A DNA stretch of 64,000 nt from Methylophilaceae bacterium (GTDB taxonomy: Bacteria; Pseudomonadota; Gammaproteobacteria; Burkholderiales; Methylophilaceae): assembly GCA_027488395.1 (NCBI GenBank), contig JAIYBT010000006.1, positions 62,001 through 126,000 of the forward strand. The letters are read 5' to 3'. Positions within the stretch are counted from its first letter, which is position 1. Each line of letters begins with the position of its first letter. A model generated the notes under the pieces. That model was not told the origin of the DNA. It worked only from the letters and a program-made list of their open reading frames with translations, and made no database searches. The position numbers were made by a program, and so were the translations under genes. Below, piece after piece: positions 1 to 9,968 of the stretch.

Positions 1-1529
1 CGCAACGCGCAGGCATTGGCATTAATGCAGGTCGCATACGCGCTTTGGGCAGTGCGATTCGCGGTGGCGAGGCACAACATACAGGGTGTTTACCCTTTTA
101 TAAATTGTTTCAAGCGGCGGTAAAGTCTTGCTCACAAGGCGGTGTACGTGGTGGGGCGGCAACCTTGTTTTATCCACTCTGGCATTTAGAGGTGGAGTCG
201 TTATTGGTGCTTAAAAATAACCGCGGTGTCGAAGAAAACCGCGTACGTCATTTGGATTACGGGGTACAAATCAATCGCTTGCTTTATCAACGCCTGATTC
301 ATAGCGCGTCGATTACATTGTTTTCTCCGCATGAGGTGCCCGGCTTATACGATGCTTTTTTTGCCGATCAGGCCCAGTTTGAAGCGTTGTATGTGCAATA
401 TGAAGCACAGCCTGACTTACGTAAAAAATGCATGCCAGCGGTGGAATTGTTTTCGCTGTTGATGCAAGAACGTGCAGGCACTGGGCGCATTTATATTCAA
501 AACGTTGACCATTGCAATACACATAGCCCGTTTGATCCAAGCGTGGCGCCAATACGACAATCCAATCTTTGCATGGAAATCGCGCTACCCACCACCCCGC
601 TCAATGCGCTTGATGACACGCAAGGTGAAATTGCCCTATGTACTTTGTCTGCGTTTAATTTAGGGGCATTGCAATCCTTAGATGAGTTGGAAGACTTGGC
701 GGAATTGGTGGTGCGCGCCTTGGACGCGCTACTGGATTATCAGCATTATCCAGTGCCAGCGGCACGACGGGCTACTGATTTACGACGCGCTTTGGGCGTG
801 GGAGTGATTAACTACGCCTACTTTTTAGCGAAACATGGTTGTGATTACAGTAGTGGCTCGGCCTTGCCACTCACCCATCGTACCTTCGAGGCTATTCAGT
901 ATTACTTACTAAAAGCCTCATCCACCTTGGCCGAGGAGCTTGGTCCGTGTGGCGCGTTTCACCAAACAACCTACGCACAAGGCGTGTTGCCGATAGATAC
1001 CTACAAAAAAGAACTAGATCAACTGTGTTCAGAGCCGTTAGCCCTCGATTGGGAAGCCTTGCGGGTGCAAATTCAGCATACAGGCTTGCGTAACGCGACC
1101 TTGACCGCGCTTATGCCATCCGAAACCTCTAGTCAAATTGCCAACGCGACCAATGGCATCGAACCACCGCGCGGCTTGGTTTCGGTCAAGCAATCCAAAG
1201 ACGGGGTGTTGCGGCAAGTGGTGCCTGAGATAGAGCGGTTGGGTGCGCAGTATGAGTTGTTGTGGAACATGCCGAACAATGCCGGCTATTTAAATCTAGT
1301 CGGTGTGATGCAGAAGTTTGTTGATCAATCGATTTCTGCCAATACCAATTATGACCCTGCACGTTTCGAGGGTGGTCGCGTACCGATGAAGCAATTACTT
1401 AAAGATTTATTGCAAGCCTACAAACTCGGGATCAAAACCTTGTACTACCACAATACCCGCGATGGTGCGTCCGATGGCGGCGTAGAGGCCACAGACGATG
1501 GCTGCGCCAGTGGTGCGTGCAAAATTTAA
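1..1529 (+). CDS. nrdA: Ribonucleoside-diphosphate reductase class Ia, alpha subunit (C-terminal part)
   Basis: The gene is cut by the left edge; its reading frame is open from base 3, where it already reads QRAGIGINAGRIRALGSAIR, a conserved NrdA stretch. NrdA reduces ribonucleotides to deoxyribonucleotides in the cytoplasm. About 508 of the usual roughly 760 residues are present. Visible motifs are SNLCMEIALP, with the radical-site Cys and its Asn and Glu neighbours; ALCTLSAFNL, with the second active-site Cys; TLYYHNTRDGA, with the Tyr-Tyr radical relay; and the mobile C-terminal CASGAC pair that thioredoxin or glutaredoxin reduces. The N-terminal ATP cone lies outside the window. nrdB follows after 100 bases and a ferredoxin gene overlaps its end, so this is an nrdA-nrdB-yfaE operon. 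The sequence is strikingly close to the enterobacterial protein as I remember it. Confidence 0.97.
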   Translation, partial: QRAGIGINAGRIRALGSAIRGGEAQHTGCLPFYKLFQAAVKSCSQGGVRGGAATLFYPLWHLEVESLLVLKNNRGVEENRVRHLDYGVQINRLLYQRLIHSASITLFSPHEVPGLYDAFFADQAQFEALYVQYEAQPDLRKKCMPAVELFSLLMQERAGTGRIYIQNVDHCNTHSPFDPSVAPIRQSNLCMEIALPTTPLNALDDTQGEIALCTLSAFNLGALQSLDELEDLAELVVRALDALLDYQHYPVPAARRATDLRRALGVGVINYAYFLAKHGCDYSSGSALPLTHRTFEAIQYYLLKASSTLAEELGPCGAFHQTTYAQGVLPIDTYKKELDQLCSEPLALDWEALRVQIQHTGLRNATLTALMPSETSSQIANATNGIEPPRGLVSVKQSKDGVLRQVVPEIERLGAQYELLWNMPNNAGYLNLVGVMQKFVDQSISANTNYDPARFEGGRVPMKQLLKDLLQAYKLGIKTLYYHNTRDGASDGGVEATDDGCASGACKI

Positions 1530-1585
1530 AGGGAAAGCTTACGGTTGAGGATGGCAGTCCCCCGCAAGCAACACTGATCTACATG

Positions 1586-1606
1586 CTGCAGTGGATCGCC
1601 ATGCAG
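1586..1606 (+). other. Small hairpin in the nrdA-nrdB spacer
   Basis: CTGCA-G-TGG and CCATGCAG can pair around ATCG, giving an 8-bp stem with one bulged G. No T-run follows, so it is not an intrinsic terminator. It could protect or modulate the nrdB part of the transcript. The rest of the 100-base spacer shows only the nrdB ribosome binding site (GAAGGA, just before 1630). Confidence 0.25.
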
Positions 1607-1629
1607 TGTGAACATTTTTAGAAGGAACA

Positions 1630-2769
1630 ATGGCCATGGCTTTTAGCATTTTTTCAACGGGGCAACACCAAGCCCTTACGCAACCGATGTTTTTTGGGCA
1701 ACCGGTGAATGTTGCGCGATATGACCAACAAAAATACCCAGTGTTTGAAAAACTGATTGAAAAACAACTGTCATTTTTTTGGCGGCCTGAAGAAATTGAT
1801 GTGTCGCAAGACCGTGCCGATTTTCAACAATTGCCGGCCCATGAACAGCATATTTTTATCAGCAATCTCAAATATCAAACCTTATTAGATTCGATCCAAG
1901 GGCGTAGCCCCAACTTGGCTTTTTTACCCTTGGTTTCATTGCCAGAGTTGGAAACATGGATGGAAACTTGGGCGTTTTCGGAGACCATACACTCACGCTC
2001 CTATACGCATATTATTCGGAATATTGTGCATGAACCTGCCGTCATGTTTGATGACATCGTGCGTAACACTCACATCCGAGCGCGCGCCACGGACATTGCG
2101 CATTATTACGATGCATTGATTCAACAAAGCATGCTGTACTCGCAACTGGGGGAGGGTGAGCATCTGATCAATGGCGAGCGTGTCATTATCAGTATGCGGC
2201 AACTAAAAACAACGCTCTACCGCTGTTTGATGAGCGTCAATATTTTAGAGGCGATTCGATTTTATGTCAGTTTTGCCTGCGCATTTGCCTTTGCCGAGCG
2301 CAAACTAATGGAGGGCAACGCTAAAATTATCCGCTTGATTGCACGCGACGAGGCCCTGCATTTAACTGGGACGCAACATATGTTGAATATCTTGCGCAGT
2401 GGTCAAGATGATCCTGAATTTGCTGAGATTGCCGCGCAATTACAACCAGAATGTGTGGCGATGTTTAAACAAGCGGCAGAACAAGAAAAACAATGGGCAG
2501 CTTACTTATTCAAGGATGGCTCCATGATTGGGCTCAATCAAGATATTTTGAGTCAATACGTCGAATACATGACCAATAGCCGTATGATTGCAGTGGGCTT
2601 GCCTGCAGCGTTTCCACAAGTAAAACATCATCCGATTCCCTGGATGAATACTTGGTTGGCTTCGGACACCGTGCAAGTCGCGCCGCAAGAGGTCGAGTTA
2701 AGTTCATATTTGATTGGTCAGATTGATGCTGAGATCTCGGCTGAAGATTTGCACGCTTTTGAATTATGA
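1630..2769 (+). CDS. nrdB: Ribonucleoside-diphosphate reductase class Ia, beta subunit
   Basis: NrdB is the ferritin-like diiron subunit that generates and holds the tyrosyl radical used by NrdA. It has 379 residues, against about 376 for the family. The likely ligands are Asp87 ([11 protein letters not shown]), Glu118 and His121 (SETIHSRSY), with the radical Tyr125 in [10 protein letters not shown]. The second helix pair carries EAIRFYVSF and [13 protein letters not shown]. The C-terminus keeps the acidic, hydrophobic tail that docks on NrdA. The ATG at 1630 follows a GAAGGA Shine-Dalgarno. The stop codon overlaps the start of the ferredoxin gene, implying translational coupling. Like NrdA it looks enterobacterial in type, which is unusual among the other betaproteobacterial-looking neighbours. 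Confidence 0.98.
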   Translation: MAMAFSIFSTGQHQALTQPMFFGQPVNVARYDQQKYPVFEKLIEKQLSFFWRPEEIDVSQDRADFQQLPAHEQHIFISNLKYQTLLDSIQGRSPNLAFLPLVSLPELETWMETWAFSETIHSRSYTHIIRNIVHEPAVMFDDIVRNTHIRARATDIAHYYDALIQQSMLYSQLGEGEHLINGERVIISMRQLKTTLYRCLMSVNILEAIRFYVSFACAFAFAERKLMEGNAKIIRLIARDEALHLTGTQHMLNILRSGQDDPEFAEIAAQLQPECVAMFKQAAEQEKQWAAYLFKDGSMIGLNQDILSQYVEYMTNSRMIAVGLPAAFPQVKHHPIPWMNTWLASDTVQVAPQEVELSSYLIGQIDAEISAEDLHAFEL

Positions 2770-3233
2770 TGGCTCAGCCGATACAAACTGCGCACTTACG
2801 GTTTTATTTACTGCCGTATGAAAGCTTACTCGATGGGTTAGAGCGTACAGGCCACGCCATCGAGTATCAATGCCGTAGCGGCTATTGCGGTGCGTGTCGC
2901 TTAACGTTGGATCAAGGCTCAGTCACGTATCTGACTGAGCCATTGGCCTATGTGGCGGCCGATGAGGTATTGCCATGTTGTTGTGTGCCTAACACCCCGA
3001 TACAACTGGCTTGCGGGTTGCACCTAGCGCTTGACCAACCTGTAGAACAACCACTCGACCAAGCGTTGGAACAAACGTTAGAACAAGTCATGACAGAGGA
3101 CAGCGCGCCATTTCAACACATGTTATTTGATGCGCCCATCACGATGGGGGTAGATCAGCCATTCAAACAAAGCCGTACAAGGCGTGTACGTGCGCTAACC
3201 GCGCACACGCACAATTTAAGTTTATTTATTTAA
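2766..3233 (+). CDS. yfaE: 2Fe-2S ferredoxin for NrdB maintenance, YfaE-like, with a C-terminal extension
   Basis: The first 85 or so residues match YfaE, the plant-type 2Fe-2S ferredoxin encoded next to nrdB that supplies electrons for diferric-tyrosyl radical assembly and repair. Cluster cysteines are seen in CRSGYCGAC (Cys36, 41, 44) and in the CCC at 71-73. The start overlaps the nrdB stop (ATG at 2766 or 2769). The protein has 155 residues, whereas the Escherichia coli one has 84. The extra 70 residues begin with a Gln/Glu/Leu-rich stretch (about 88-106, with repeats of the type DQxLEQ) and end in a basic, then hydrophobic tail. I do not recognise this extension; it may be an added NrdB-docking segment or an extension created by loss of the original stop. 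Confidence 0.9.
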   Translation: MMAQPIQTAHLRFYLLPYESLLDGLERTGHAIEYQCRSGYCGACRLTLDQGSVTYLTEPLAYVAADEVLPCCCVPNTPIQLACGLHLALDQPVEQPLDQALEQTLEQVMTEDSAPFQHMLFDAPITMGVDQPFKQSRTRRVRALTAHTHNLSLFI

Positions 3234-3246
3234 CGCTGTAAGCCAA

Positions 3247-3501
3247 TTAAGCATTGCTCGAAACAATGGCATCCAACACATCTTCGTAGTTGCTGCTCAT
3301 GGGTTTTGCTTGCGTCAGTAGCTCACAACTTAACACTTCACAGCGACGATACATTTGTTCAATTTTCTCGTCGGCATCTGCGCGCGATTTGCCATAAATC
3401 TGCAAATTTTTGACGATGACACCGTTTGCACTACGAATGGTATAACTATATTTTCCAGCACTTTCCACGGACATGGTGACATTACCCCAAAATTGCGACA
3501 T
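3247..3501 (-). CDS. Small conserved-looking protein of unknown function
   Basis: An 84-residue soluble protein, with no signal peptide or membrane segment. The N-terminal half looks like a short beta-rich domain (VTMSVESAGKYSYTIRSANG), followed by an Asp/Glu/Lys helix and Cys54 and Cys59. I do not recognise the family. It lies downstream of nadD on the same strand and converges on the nrd operon, with only 13 bases between the stop codons. It occupies the place where rsfS often follows nadD, but it does not resemble RsfS. Coding potential rests on the clean open frame and on the lack of any better gene in this stretch. Confidence 0.6.
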   Translation of the reverse strand: MSQFWGNVTMSVESAGKYSYTIRSANGVIVKNLQIYGKSRADADEKIEQMYRRCEVLSCELLTQAKPMSSNYEDVLDAIVSSNA

Positions 3502-3627
3502 CGATTGTTGATTGTGATGATACGTTTAACAATAGCAGAGATTGATTAACCTGTATATGTGGTGCAAGGGTGGATTGTTGTTGCAATTCAACAGTTTAGG
3601 CGGGGTTTTTGGTGTTGATTCGGCTTT

Positions 3628-4293
3628 TTAAGCCTCTTCGCGAGGCGGCAGATACAGGTGATGGGTATGGATGTAGCGCAATACGGCCTCTGGAATAAAC
3701 GCATCTGCGGCGGGATTCGCTTGTGATAATTGCTGACGCAATAGGGTGGATGAAATATCGGGTGGGGTGACTGTTAAATAGCTGATATATCCGTGTTGAT
3801 GCTGAGAAAACACGGAGGCCGCAACTGTGATCGGCACCTGTTTGCCGATGTGTGCCGCATGTAACGTCAGCGATGGTTCAGCATGTGCACGATGCACAAC
3901 CAACAAATGGGCATGGTCTAACAATGCTTGCCAAGCATGCCAATGCATTAAGTTGGCATAACTATCTTGGCCAAGGATCAAACACAGTGATGCATGGGGA
4001 AACTGTTGACGCATCAGTTGCAGCGTATCAACAGTATACGATGGGCCGCTACGCTCGAGCTCTAGGGTATCCAGCACAAAGTGCGGGTGATGTTGAATTG
4101 CCAGTTGCACCATAGCAGCACGATCTGTAGCAGCGATGATAGGCTGCGCTTTATGCGGTGGCATGGCGGCGGGGATAAAACGAATCTGCGCGCACGAGAG
4201 CGTCTCTAACACACTGTGTGCGAGCGCAATATGGCCGCGATGGATGGGATTAAACGTACCGCCAAATAAGCCAAGCAGAGGGTAAGGTTGCAT
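3628..4293 (-). CDS. nadD: Nicotinate-nucleotide adenylyltransferase
   Basis: NadD transfers AMP from ATP to nicotinate mononucleotide to form deamido-NAD in NAD synthesis. The nucleotidyltransferase signature is seen as GLFGGTFNPIHRGH near the N-terminus, and ISSTLLR (the ISxTxxR motif) lies near the C-terminus. The middle holds SYTVDTL and LILGQDSYANL, typical of the family. I chose the ATG at 4293 (221 residues), because it begins four residues before LGLFGGTF and has TAGGTG upstream; an in-frame ATG at 4326 would add 11 residues without a binding site. It lies downstream of proA, part of the leuS-lptE-holA-proA-nadD run. The 90 bases between proA and nadD hold an inverted repeat overlapping the proA stop. 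Confidence 0.95.
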   Translation of the reverse strand: MQPYPLLGLFGGTFNPIHRGHIALAHSVLETLSCAQIRFIPAAMPPHKAQPIIAATDRAAMVQLAIQHHPHFVLDTLELERSGPSYTVDTLQLMRQQFPHASLCLILGQDSYANLMHWHAWQALLDHAHLLVVHRAHAEPSLTLHAAHIGKQVPITVAASVFSQHQHGYISYLTVTPPDISSTLLRQQLSQANPAADAFIPEAVLRYIHTHHLYLPPREEA

Positions 4294-4383
4294 GGGTGAG
4301 CACCTACTCAGCGGTTGCTGAAACATGGCCAGCCGCCAATATGGCGCCTAGGATTGCGCCTAATATTGGGCTTGGTGTTGCGT

Positions 4384-5640
4384 TTAGGCGCGAATATGCC
4401 CGTCACCCAACACCACAAATTTTAAGGAAGTCAGTCCGTCTAAACCAACGGGGCCACGGGCATGCAACTTATCGGTGGAAATGCCAATTTCTGCGCCAAA
4501 GCCATATTCAAACCCATCGGCAAATCGGGTCGAGGCATTGACCATGACACTGCTGGAGTCTACCTCACGCAAAAAGCGGCGTGCGTGCGTATAGTTTTCA
4601 GTGACAATCGCTTCGGTATGTTGGCTCGAGTGTTGGTTAATGTGCGTAATGGCTTCATCCAGATTGGCCACCACTTTGCATGAAATAATGGCATCTAAAT
4701 ATTCGGTGTAATAATCTTGTTCGGTGGCAGCGATGGCTTGCGGTACCAAAGCGCGGGTATCCGCACAGCCACGAATTTCAATGCCATGCGCGGTCAACAT
4801 CGCGGCTAGTCTTGGTAATGCCTGAGGCGCAATACTGCGCGCAATCAGCAAGGATTCTGCAGTGTTGCAAGTGCCCAAACGTTGCGTTTTTGCGTTTTCT
4901 AAGATCCGCACCGCTTTGTCCAGATCGGCATCATCGTCGACATAGACATGGCAATTGCCATCTAAATGCTTAATTACAGGGATACGCGCATCTTGACTGA
5001 TGCGCTCGATCAAGCCTTTGCCACCGCGTGGCACAATCACATCGACATATTGTTTCATAGTGATCAGTTCACCCACTGCGGCGCGGTCGGTGGTTTCAAC
5101 CACCAATACCGCTGTTTCGGGTAAGCCAGCCAGCCTTAAGCCTTGATGCACCAGTTGAGCCAACGCTTGGTTGCAATGGATTGCTTCACTACCGCCCCGT
5201 AAAATACAAGCATTGCCTGATTTAATGCATAAGCCTGCGGCATCCACTGTCACATTGGGCCTGGCTTCATAAATAATGCCAATCACGCCGAGGGGGACGC
5301 GCATTTGTCCAATTTGAATGCCAGAAGGCCGATATTTGAAATTGCTCATCTCACCAATCGGGTCAGCTAAGCTGGCAATTTGCTCCAGCCCTTCAGCCAT
5401 AGAGGCAATCGATTTTTCACTCAGACTTAAGCGGTCTAGCATGGCCGCTTCCAGCCCATTGGCTTTCGCGCTCGCAAGGTCTTGCTGATTGGCTGTCAGC
5501 AAGTCATTGGCATGGGCGCGAATCAAGCTGGCAATGTGGCGCAACGCCTGATTTTTAATGTCGGTGTCAGCTTTGGCCATTAAGCGGGAGGCTGCGCGTG
5601 CTTGCTCGCCCAACTGTTGCATATAGTGTGGAATATTCAT
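4384..5640 (-). CDS. proA: Gamma-glutamyl phosphate reductase
   Basis: ProA reduces gamma-glutamyl phosphate to glutamate-5-semialdehyde with NADPH, the second step of proline synthesis. It has 418 residues, normal for the family. The aldehyde-dehydrogenase fold is recognisable from [17 protein letters not shown], then [10 protein letters not shown], and [13 protein letters not shown] with the catalytic Cys, and ends with [15 protein letters not shown], the usual C-terminal signature. The start [11 protein letters not shown] is the first in frame. holA lies 31 bases upstream on the same strand, so the two are probably co-transcribed. proB, which makes its substrate, is not in the window. Confidence 0.98.
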   Translation of the reverse strand: MNIPHYMQQLGEQARAASRLMAKADTDIKNQALRHIASLIRAHANDLLTANQQDLASAKANGLEAAMLDRLSLSEKSIASMAEGLEQIASLADPIGEMSNFKYRPSGIQIGQMRVPLGVIGIIYEARPNVTVDAAGLCIKSGNACILRGGSEAIHCNQALAQLVHQGLRLAGLPETAVLVVETTDRAAVGELITMKQYVDVIVPRGGKGLIERISQDARIPVIKHLDGNCHVYVDDDADLDKAVRILENAKTQRLGTCNTAESLLIARSIAPQALPRLAAMLTAHGIEIRGCADTRALVPQAIAATEQDYYTEYLDAIISCKVVANLDEAITHINQHSSQHTEAIVTENYTHARRFLREVDSSSVMVNASTRFADGFEYGFGAEIGISTDKLHARGPVGLDGLTSLKFVVLGDGHIRA

Positions 5641-5671
5641 GTGCTTATTTTAACCTAAAAGCGAACACGGA

Positions 5672-6709
5672 TTATGCGCGTACCCGTTGCCCAGCCGGTT
5701 TACCTTTTGCCGTTCGCGCAATGCCAGTACATAATCGCGATAATTCAAGCCAAGCATCACCGGGCGCAATGCCCTTTGCAATCCGATCAATCTCAGCCAG
5801 TTTTTGCAACGCAGCCTCAATATGTTTTTGCGGTAAGCGCGTCAGCGCGCGTTTGACCAAGGTTTGCCGATCACCAAACAACCGGGCCTGACTGAGTGCC
5901 TGTGACTCGGTTTGCCCTGTTGCCATCGCCATCCGCACTTGCAGTAAAGGGCGAAATAACCATACCAGCGGGTTCATCACAGCGACTGCAGTTTCCCCTT
6001 CCTCACGTAAGCCTTGAATAATGCGTAGGGTGCGACTTTGATCGCCACTGAGCATGGCTTCTGCCAGTTGGGACACATCAAACCGTGCGACATTGAGGAC
6101 ACATTGCTGAATCGCCTCAAAAGCAAGCGGCCCCGGGGGATACAGTAAGCCTAATTTTTGAATTTCTTGATAGGCGGCTAATAAATTGCCCTCGACTTGA
6201 TGTGCAATAAACTGTCTGGACGCTTCATCAGCCTGTTGTTGTTGCATCGCCAAGCGCTCGGCAATCCATTGCGGTAATTGGTTGAGGGGTATTTGGTTCA
6301 GTTGGATCAACACGCCCGCTTGCGTCAGTGCTTCAAACCATGCACTTTGGGTCATGTCACGATCAGGCGCGGGCAAGGTGATGATGACCGTGAGATCCGT
6401 CAGTGCTTGACCTGCCAATTGAATCAGCGCTTTGGCACCTTCTACGCCTGGTTTGCCAGTCGGACAATGGATTTCAAGCAAGCGTTTTTCAGCAAACAAC
6501 GAGAAACTCTGGGTAAATTGTGCGATTTGTTGCCAATTGAAATAGCGCTCTGCGGTGAAGCTGGCGCGCTCCTGTGCGCCGTGCTGACGCGCTGCGGCAC
6601 GAATGCGGTCTTTGGCTTCGGTGATAGAGAGCGGTTCATCGCCGGCAAGCACGTAGAGTGCGTGCTGAGGTGGCAGGTGTTGTGCCAGTTGCGCGGATTG
6701 AATGCGCAT
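5672..6709 (-). CDS. holA: DNA polymerase III, delta subunit
   Basis: HolA is the clamp-loader subunit that opens the beta sliding clamp. The 345-residue length fits the family. It starts MRIQSAQLAQHL and continues with YVLAGDEPLSITEAKDRIR, the typical opening of the delta N-terminal domain. The degenerate AAA+ core and the C-terminal helical collar (LWLFRPLLQVRM-like region, then RLPQKHIEAALQKLAEID) follow. It starts 3 bases after the lptE stop and precedes proA by 31 bases. The leuS-lptE-holA order is conserved in many proteobacteria, which supports the call independently of sequence. Confidence 0.95.
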   Translation of the reverse strand: MRIQSAQLAQHLPPQHALYVLAGDEPLSITEAKDRIRAAARQHGAQERASFTAERYFNWQQIAQFTQSFSLFAEKRLLEIHCPTGKPGVEGAKALIQLAGQALTDLTVIITLPAPDRDMTQSAWFEALTQAGVLIQLNQIPLNQLPQWIAERLAMQQQQADEASRQFIAHQVEGNLLAAYQEIQKLGLLYPPGPLAFEAIQQCVLNVARFDVSQLAEAMLSGDQSRTLRIIQGLREEGETAVAVMNPLVWLFRPLLQVRMAMATGQTESQALSQARLFGDRQTLVKRALTRLPQKHIEAALQKLAEIDRIAKGIAPGDAWLELSRLCTGIARTAKGKPAGQRVRA

Positions 6710-6712
6710 CTG

Positions 6713-7210
6713 TTATGGGCTATTTTTGAGGGCAGACAAGCGCCGTAAAATACCATTCATGACTTCAACTTGCATATTTTCAACCAAGCGTCTTTCTTCC
6801 AGTTGTTTGCCAAGTGTATTGATGTCGTCATAGGTGTAATCGCGCCGACTTTCAATTTGCAAAGGCAGTGTCCATGTCGTCTCTAAATTGGTTTTAGTAC
6901 GATATTGCACGCGATAATACAGCTCAAATTCACGCACAACCCCTGTCCCCGCTAAAGATAAAATTCGTTTTTCATTTTGTTCTTGCAACAACTCAAGCCG
7001 TAAATCCGCATCTGCAGAATCGGTGACTAATTTGATTCCCTGCGCTTTTAGTTGTTTTTTTAAGGCGGTAGTGATGGCGCTAGTGCCGGATAACTGAACG
7101 GTTTTGAAGGGAATGGGTGCTGGGGTGCGCAAATAGAATCCGCAGCTTGTAAGCGTTAATACGAGCGACACCCAGCCTAAAAGCGCACGCCATTTGCAGA
7201 GTATAGACAT
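6713..7210 (-). CDS. lptE: LPS-assembly lipoprotein LptE
   Basis: LptE is the outer-membrane lipoprotein that plugs the LptD barrel during lipopolysaccharide insertion. The 165-residue protein starts MSILCKWRALLGW, has a hydrophobic signal and a lipobox LTSC, and then GFYLRTPAPIPF, a stretch found in almost all LptE proteins. I chose the ATG at 7210 because AAAGGGA stands 6 bases upstream; a TTG at 7225 is the only longer option. It sits between leuS (17 bases away) and holA, its usual place. Its partner lptD is also in the window, at 16170-18539. Confidence 0.94.
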   Translation of the reverse strand: MSILCKWRALLGWVSLVLTLTSCGFYLRTPAPIPFKTVQLSGTSAITTALKKQLKAQGIKLVTDSADADLRLELLQEQNEKRILSLAGTGVVREFELYYRVQYRTKTNLETTWTLPLQIESRRDYTYDDINTLGKQLEERRLVENMQVEVMNGILRRLSALKNSP

Positions 7211-7227
7211 ACGATTCCCTTTCAAGC

Positions 7228-9858
7228 TTATGCAACTACGATATTGATCAACTTATTCGGCACCACAATGATTTTCTTCACACTACCTTCGGCTAAAAAT
7301 TTTTGTACAAAGTCTTGATTGACGGCGGTGGCTTCAATTTGTGCTTTGGCCATGCTTTTGGGAATGCTAATACTGCCACGCAATTTACCATTGACTTGCA
7401 CCACGTACTCCACCTCATCTTGCACCAAGGCAGAAGTCACTGGTTCTGGCCATTTTGCAGTGAGGATATCCTCACCAAACTGGAGTTGTTGCCAAACCGC
7501 TTGGGTGATGTGCGGCGCAATCGGCGACAGTACGCGTAACAAAATCGAATAGCCTTCAAACGCCACCGCTGGCCATTCCGTTTCAGCTTCTTTAAGCACT
7601 TTTTCCAGGGTGTTGAGGATTTTCATACAAGCCGATGCCACCGTATTAAATTGCAACCGCGCCAAATCCACGTTGGCTTGTTTGAGGATGGTATGAATAT
7701 CACGACGATGATGCGCTAGCTCGCCACTCAACTTGTTCGGCATGTCCGTTTGTTTGACGGTTGAAAGCGCGACTGCAAACTGCCATACCCGTTTTAAAAA
7801 GCGGTGTGAGCCTTCAACGCCGCTGTCAGACCACTCAAGTGTTTGTTCAGGTGGTGCGGCAAACATCATAAAAAAGCGCGCAGTGTCTGCACCGTATTGT
7901 TCAATCAGCGATTGTGGATCTACACCGTTACGTTTGGATTTAGACATGGTGCCGATGCCTTGATACTCCACCGCTGAGCCATCTTTGTTGAGGGTGGCGC
8001 CGATGATTTTCCCTGCTTGGTCATGTACCAAAGTGATTTCTTCTGGTGCAAAATATTCTATGCCCCCTTTAGCGGTGCGCCGTGAAAAAATATGATTGAG
8101 CACCATGCCTTGGGTGAGCAAGTTGGCAAATGGCTCGTCATAGTTGACCAAGCCTTGACCGTCGATTTGAATATCGCGCATGACTTTGCTCCAAAAGCGC
8201 GAGTAAAGTAAATGCAAAATCGCGTGCTCGATGCCGCCAATATATTGGTCGACGGGCATCCAATGGTTGGTTTGCGCGTCCACCATGGCGTCATTGCGAA
8301 AGCCAGAGGCATAACGGGCGTAATACCAACTGGAATCCACAAAGGTATCCATGGTGTCGGTTTCACGTTTTGCTGGTTTGTTGCAACGAGGACAACTGCA
8401 ATCAATAAAGCTCGACAGTTTATTGAGCGGGTTCCCCGCGCCATCGGGCACACAGTCCTCAGGTAATCGCACTGGTAATTGGTCATCAGGGACAGGCACA
8501 TCCCCACAATCATCGCAATGAATAATTGGGATAGGGCAACCCCAATAGCGTTGGCGAGACACGCCCCAATCGCGCAATCGCCAATTGGTTTGTTTGCCAC
8601 CCAAGCCTTTGGCTGCTAAATCGGCAGCCACTGCGTCAACCGCAGCTAAATAACCTAAATCATTATATTTTCCAGAGTGTATGCACACCCCTTTTTGTTT
8701 ATCGCCATACCATTCTTGCCAATGTTGGCTATCAAAGCTGTGGTCAACCACGCTGATGACTTGTTTAATAGGGAGTTGGTATTTTTTTGCAAAGCCAAAG
8801 TCGCGTTCATCGTGTGCAGGCACCGCCATGACGGCACCTTCACCGTAGGTCATGAGCACATAGTTACCTACCCAAACGGGAATCGCCTCGCCTGTCAGCG
8901 GATGGGTCACGGTCAGGCCTGTGTCCATGCCTTCTTTTTCCATGGTCGCCATGTCGGCTTCCATCACTGAGCCTTGTTTACATTGCGCAATAAAAGCTTG
9001 TAATTGCGGGTTGTTGACTGCGGCATGGGTAGCCAATGGGTGTTCTGCGGCTACCGCGCAAAAAGTCACCCCCATAATCGTATCAGCGCGGGTGGTAAAT
9101 ACCCACAGTTTACCGTCGTCAATCAAGGCACCTGACGGGTGTTGTATCGTGTGACTAAAAGCAAAGCGCACCCCAGTGCTTTTACCAATCCAATTGGCTT
9201 GCATGGTTTTTACGCGCTCAGGCCAGCCTGTCAGTTGGTCTAAGTCATCCAGTAATTGTTGCGCGTAACCAGTAATATTGAGGTAGTAGCCGGGAATCTC
9301 ACGTTTTTCGACCAAGGCGCCAGTGCGCCAGCCACGGCCATCAATCACTTGCTCGTTGGCGAGTACGGTTTGATCGACAGGATCCCAATTCACGACTTGG
9401 GTTTTTTTGTAAGCGATGCCTTTTTCCAGCATGCGCAAAAATAACCACTGATTCCATTGGTAGTAATCGGGTTGGCATGTCGCCAGTTCACGTGACCAAT
9501 CAATCGCAAATCCGAGTGATTTCAACTGCTTACGCATATAAGCAATGTTGTCATAGGTCCATTTTGCTGGCGGCACGCTGTTTTGAATCGCCGCGTTTTC
9601 AGCAGGTAAGCCAAACGCATCCCAACCCATCGGTTGCAATACGTTAAAGCCTTTCATGTGGTGATAACGGCTGAGTACATCGCCAATGGTGTAATTACGT
9701 ACATGCCCCATATGCAGCTTGCCACTGGGATATGGAAACATCGACAAACAATAGTATTTTGGCTTGTTTGACGCTGGATCGGCGCGAAAGCTCTGGCGGC
9801 TTTCCCAGTGTTGTTGTGCTTGTTGTTCGATATCTTTAAATGGATACTGCGCTTGCAT
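7228..9858 (-). CDS. leuS: Leucyl-tRNA synthetase
   Basis: LeuS charges tRNA-Leu with leucine. The 876-residue protein has the class I motifs: [14 protein letters not shown], with the HxGH site near residue 50, and MSKSKRNG (the KMSKS loop) near residue 640. The editing domain is inserted between them, with [13 protein letters not shown] zinc-ribbon-like cluster HCDDCG ... CPRCNKP lies around residues 435-480. The C-terminal [14 protein letters not shown] domain is complete. It heads the operon leuS-lptE-holA-proA-nadD. Upstream is the intergenic region shared divergently with the TonB-dependent receptor gene. Confidence 0.99.
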   Translation of the reverse strand: MQAQYPFKDIEQQAQQHWESRQSFRADPASNKPKYYCLSMFPYPSGKLHMGHVRNYTIGDVLSRYHHMKGFNVLQPMGWDAFGLPAENAAIQNSVPPAKWTYDNIAYMRKQLKSLGFAIDWSRELATCQPDYYQWNQWLFLRMLEKGIAYKKTQVVNWDPVDQTVLANEQVIDGRGWRTGALVEKREIPGYYLNITGYAQQLLDDLDQLTGWPERVKTMQANWIGKSTGVRFAFSHTIQHPSGALIDDGKLWVFTTRADTIMGVTFCAVAAEHPLATHAAVNNPQLQAFIAQCKQGSVMEADMATMEKEGMDTGLTVTHPLTGEAIPVWVGNYVLMTYGEGAVMAVPAHDERDFGFAKKYQLPIKQVISVVDHSFDSQHWQEWYGDKQKGVCIHSGKYNDLGYLAAVDAVAADLAAKGLGGKQTNWRLRDWGVSRQRYWGCPIPIIHCDDCGDVPVPDDQLPVRLPEDCVPDGAGNPLNKLSSFIDCSCPRCNKPAKRETDTMDTFVDSSWYYARYASGFRNDAMVDAQTNHWMPVDQYIGGIEHAILHLLYSRFWSKVMRDIQIDGQGLVNYDEPFANLLTQGMVLNHIFSRRTAKGGIEYFAPEEITLVHDQAGKIIGATLNKDGSAVEYQGIGTMSKSKRNGVDPQSLIEQYGADTARFFMMFAAPPEQTLEWSDSGVEGSHRFLKRVWQFAVALSTVKQTDMPNKLSGELAHHRRDIHTILKQANVDLARLQFNTVASACMKILNTLEKVLKEAETEWPAVAFEGYSILLRVLSPIAPHITQAVWQQLQFGEDILTAKWPEPVTSALVQDEVEYVVQVNGKLRGSISIPKSMAKAQIEATAVNQDFVQKFLAEGSVKKIIVVPNKLINIVVA

Positions 9859-9888
9859 GTAGTTTCAGACGCTTAAAAGAAAAAATAG

Positions 9889-9894
9889 ATTATA
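9889..9894 (-). promoter_or_regulatory. Probable -10 element for the leuS operon
   Basis: On the minus strand these bases read TATAAT, 31 bases upstream of the leuS ATG. I see no good -35 at the right distance, so this is a partial match only. It would give a leader of about 24 bases. Confidence 0.35.
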
Positions 9895-9968
9895 CCTGAG
9901 ATGAATCTGCCATATAGATAAGGGGGTTTAACCCCGATTGAAATATTCTCCCTAGCGGCTGGCGGTGG

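Noticed and set aside
4344-4390. Inverted and direct GCGCCTA repeats at the end of proA as a terminator
   Set aside because: GCGCCTAA and TTAGGCGC can pair over 8 bp with a 19-base loop, but no T-run follows and the stem overlaps the stop codon; weak.
8058-8600. 180-codon minus-strand frame overlapping leuS in another frame
   Set aside because: It lies wholly within the well-supported leuS gene and reads as an out-of-frame translation of it.
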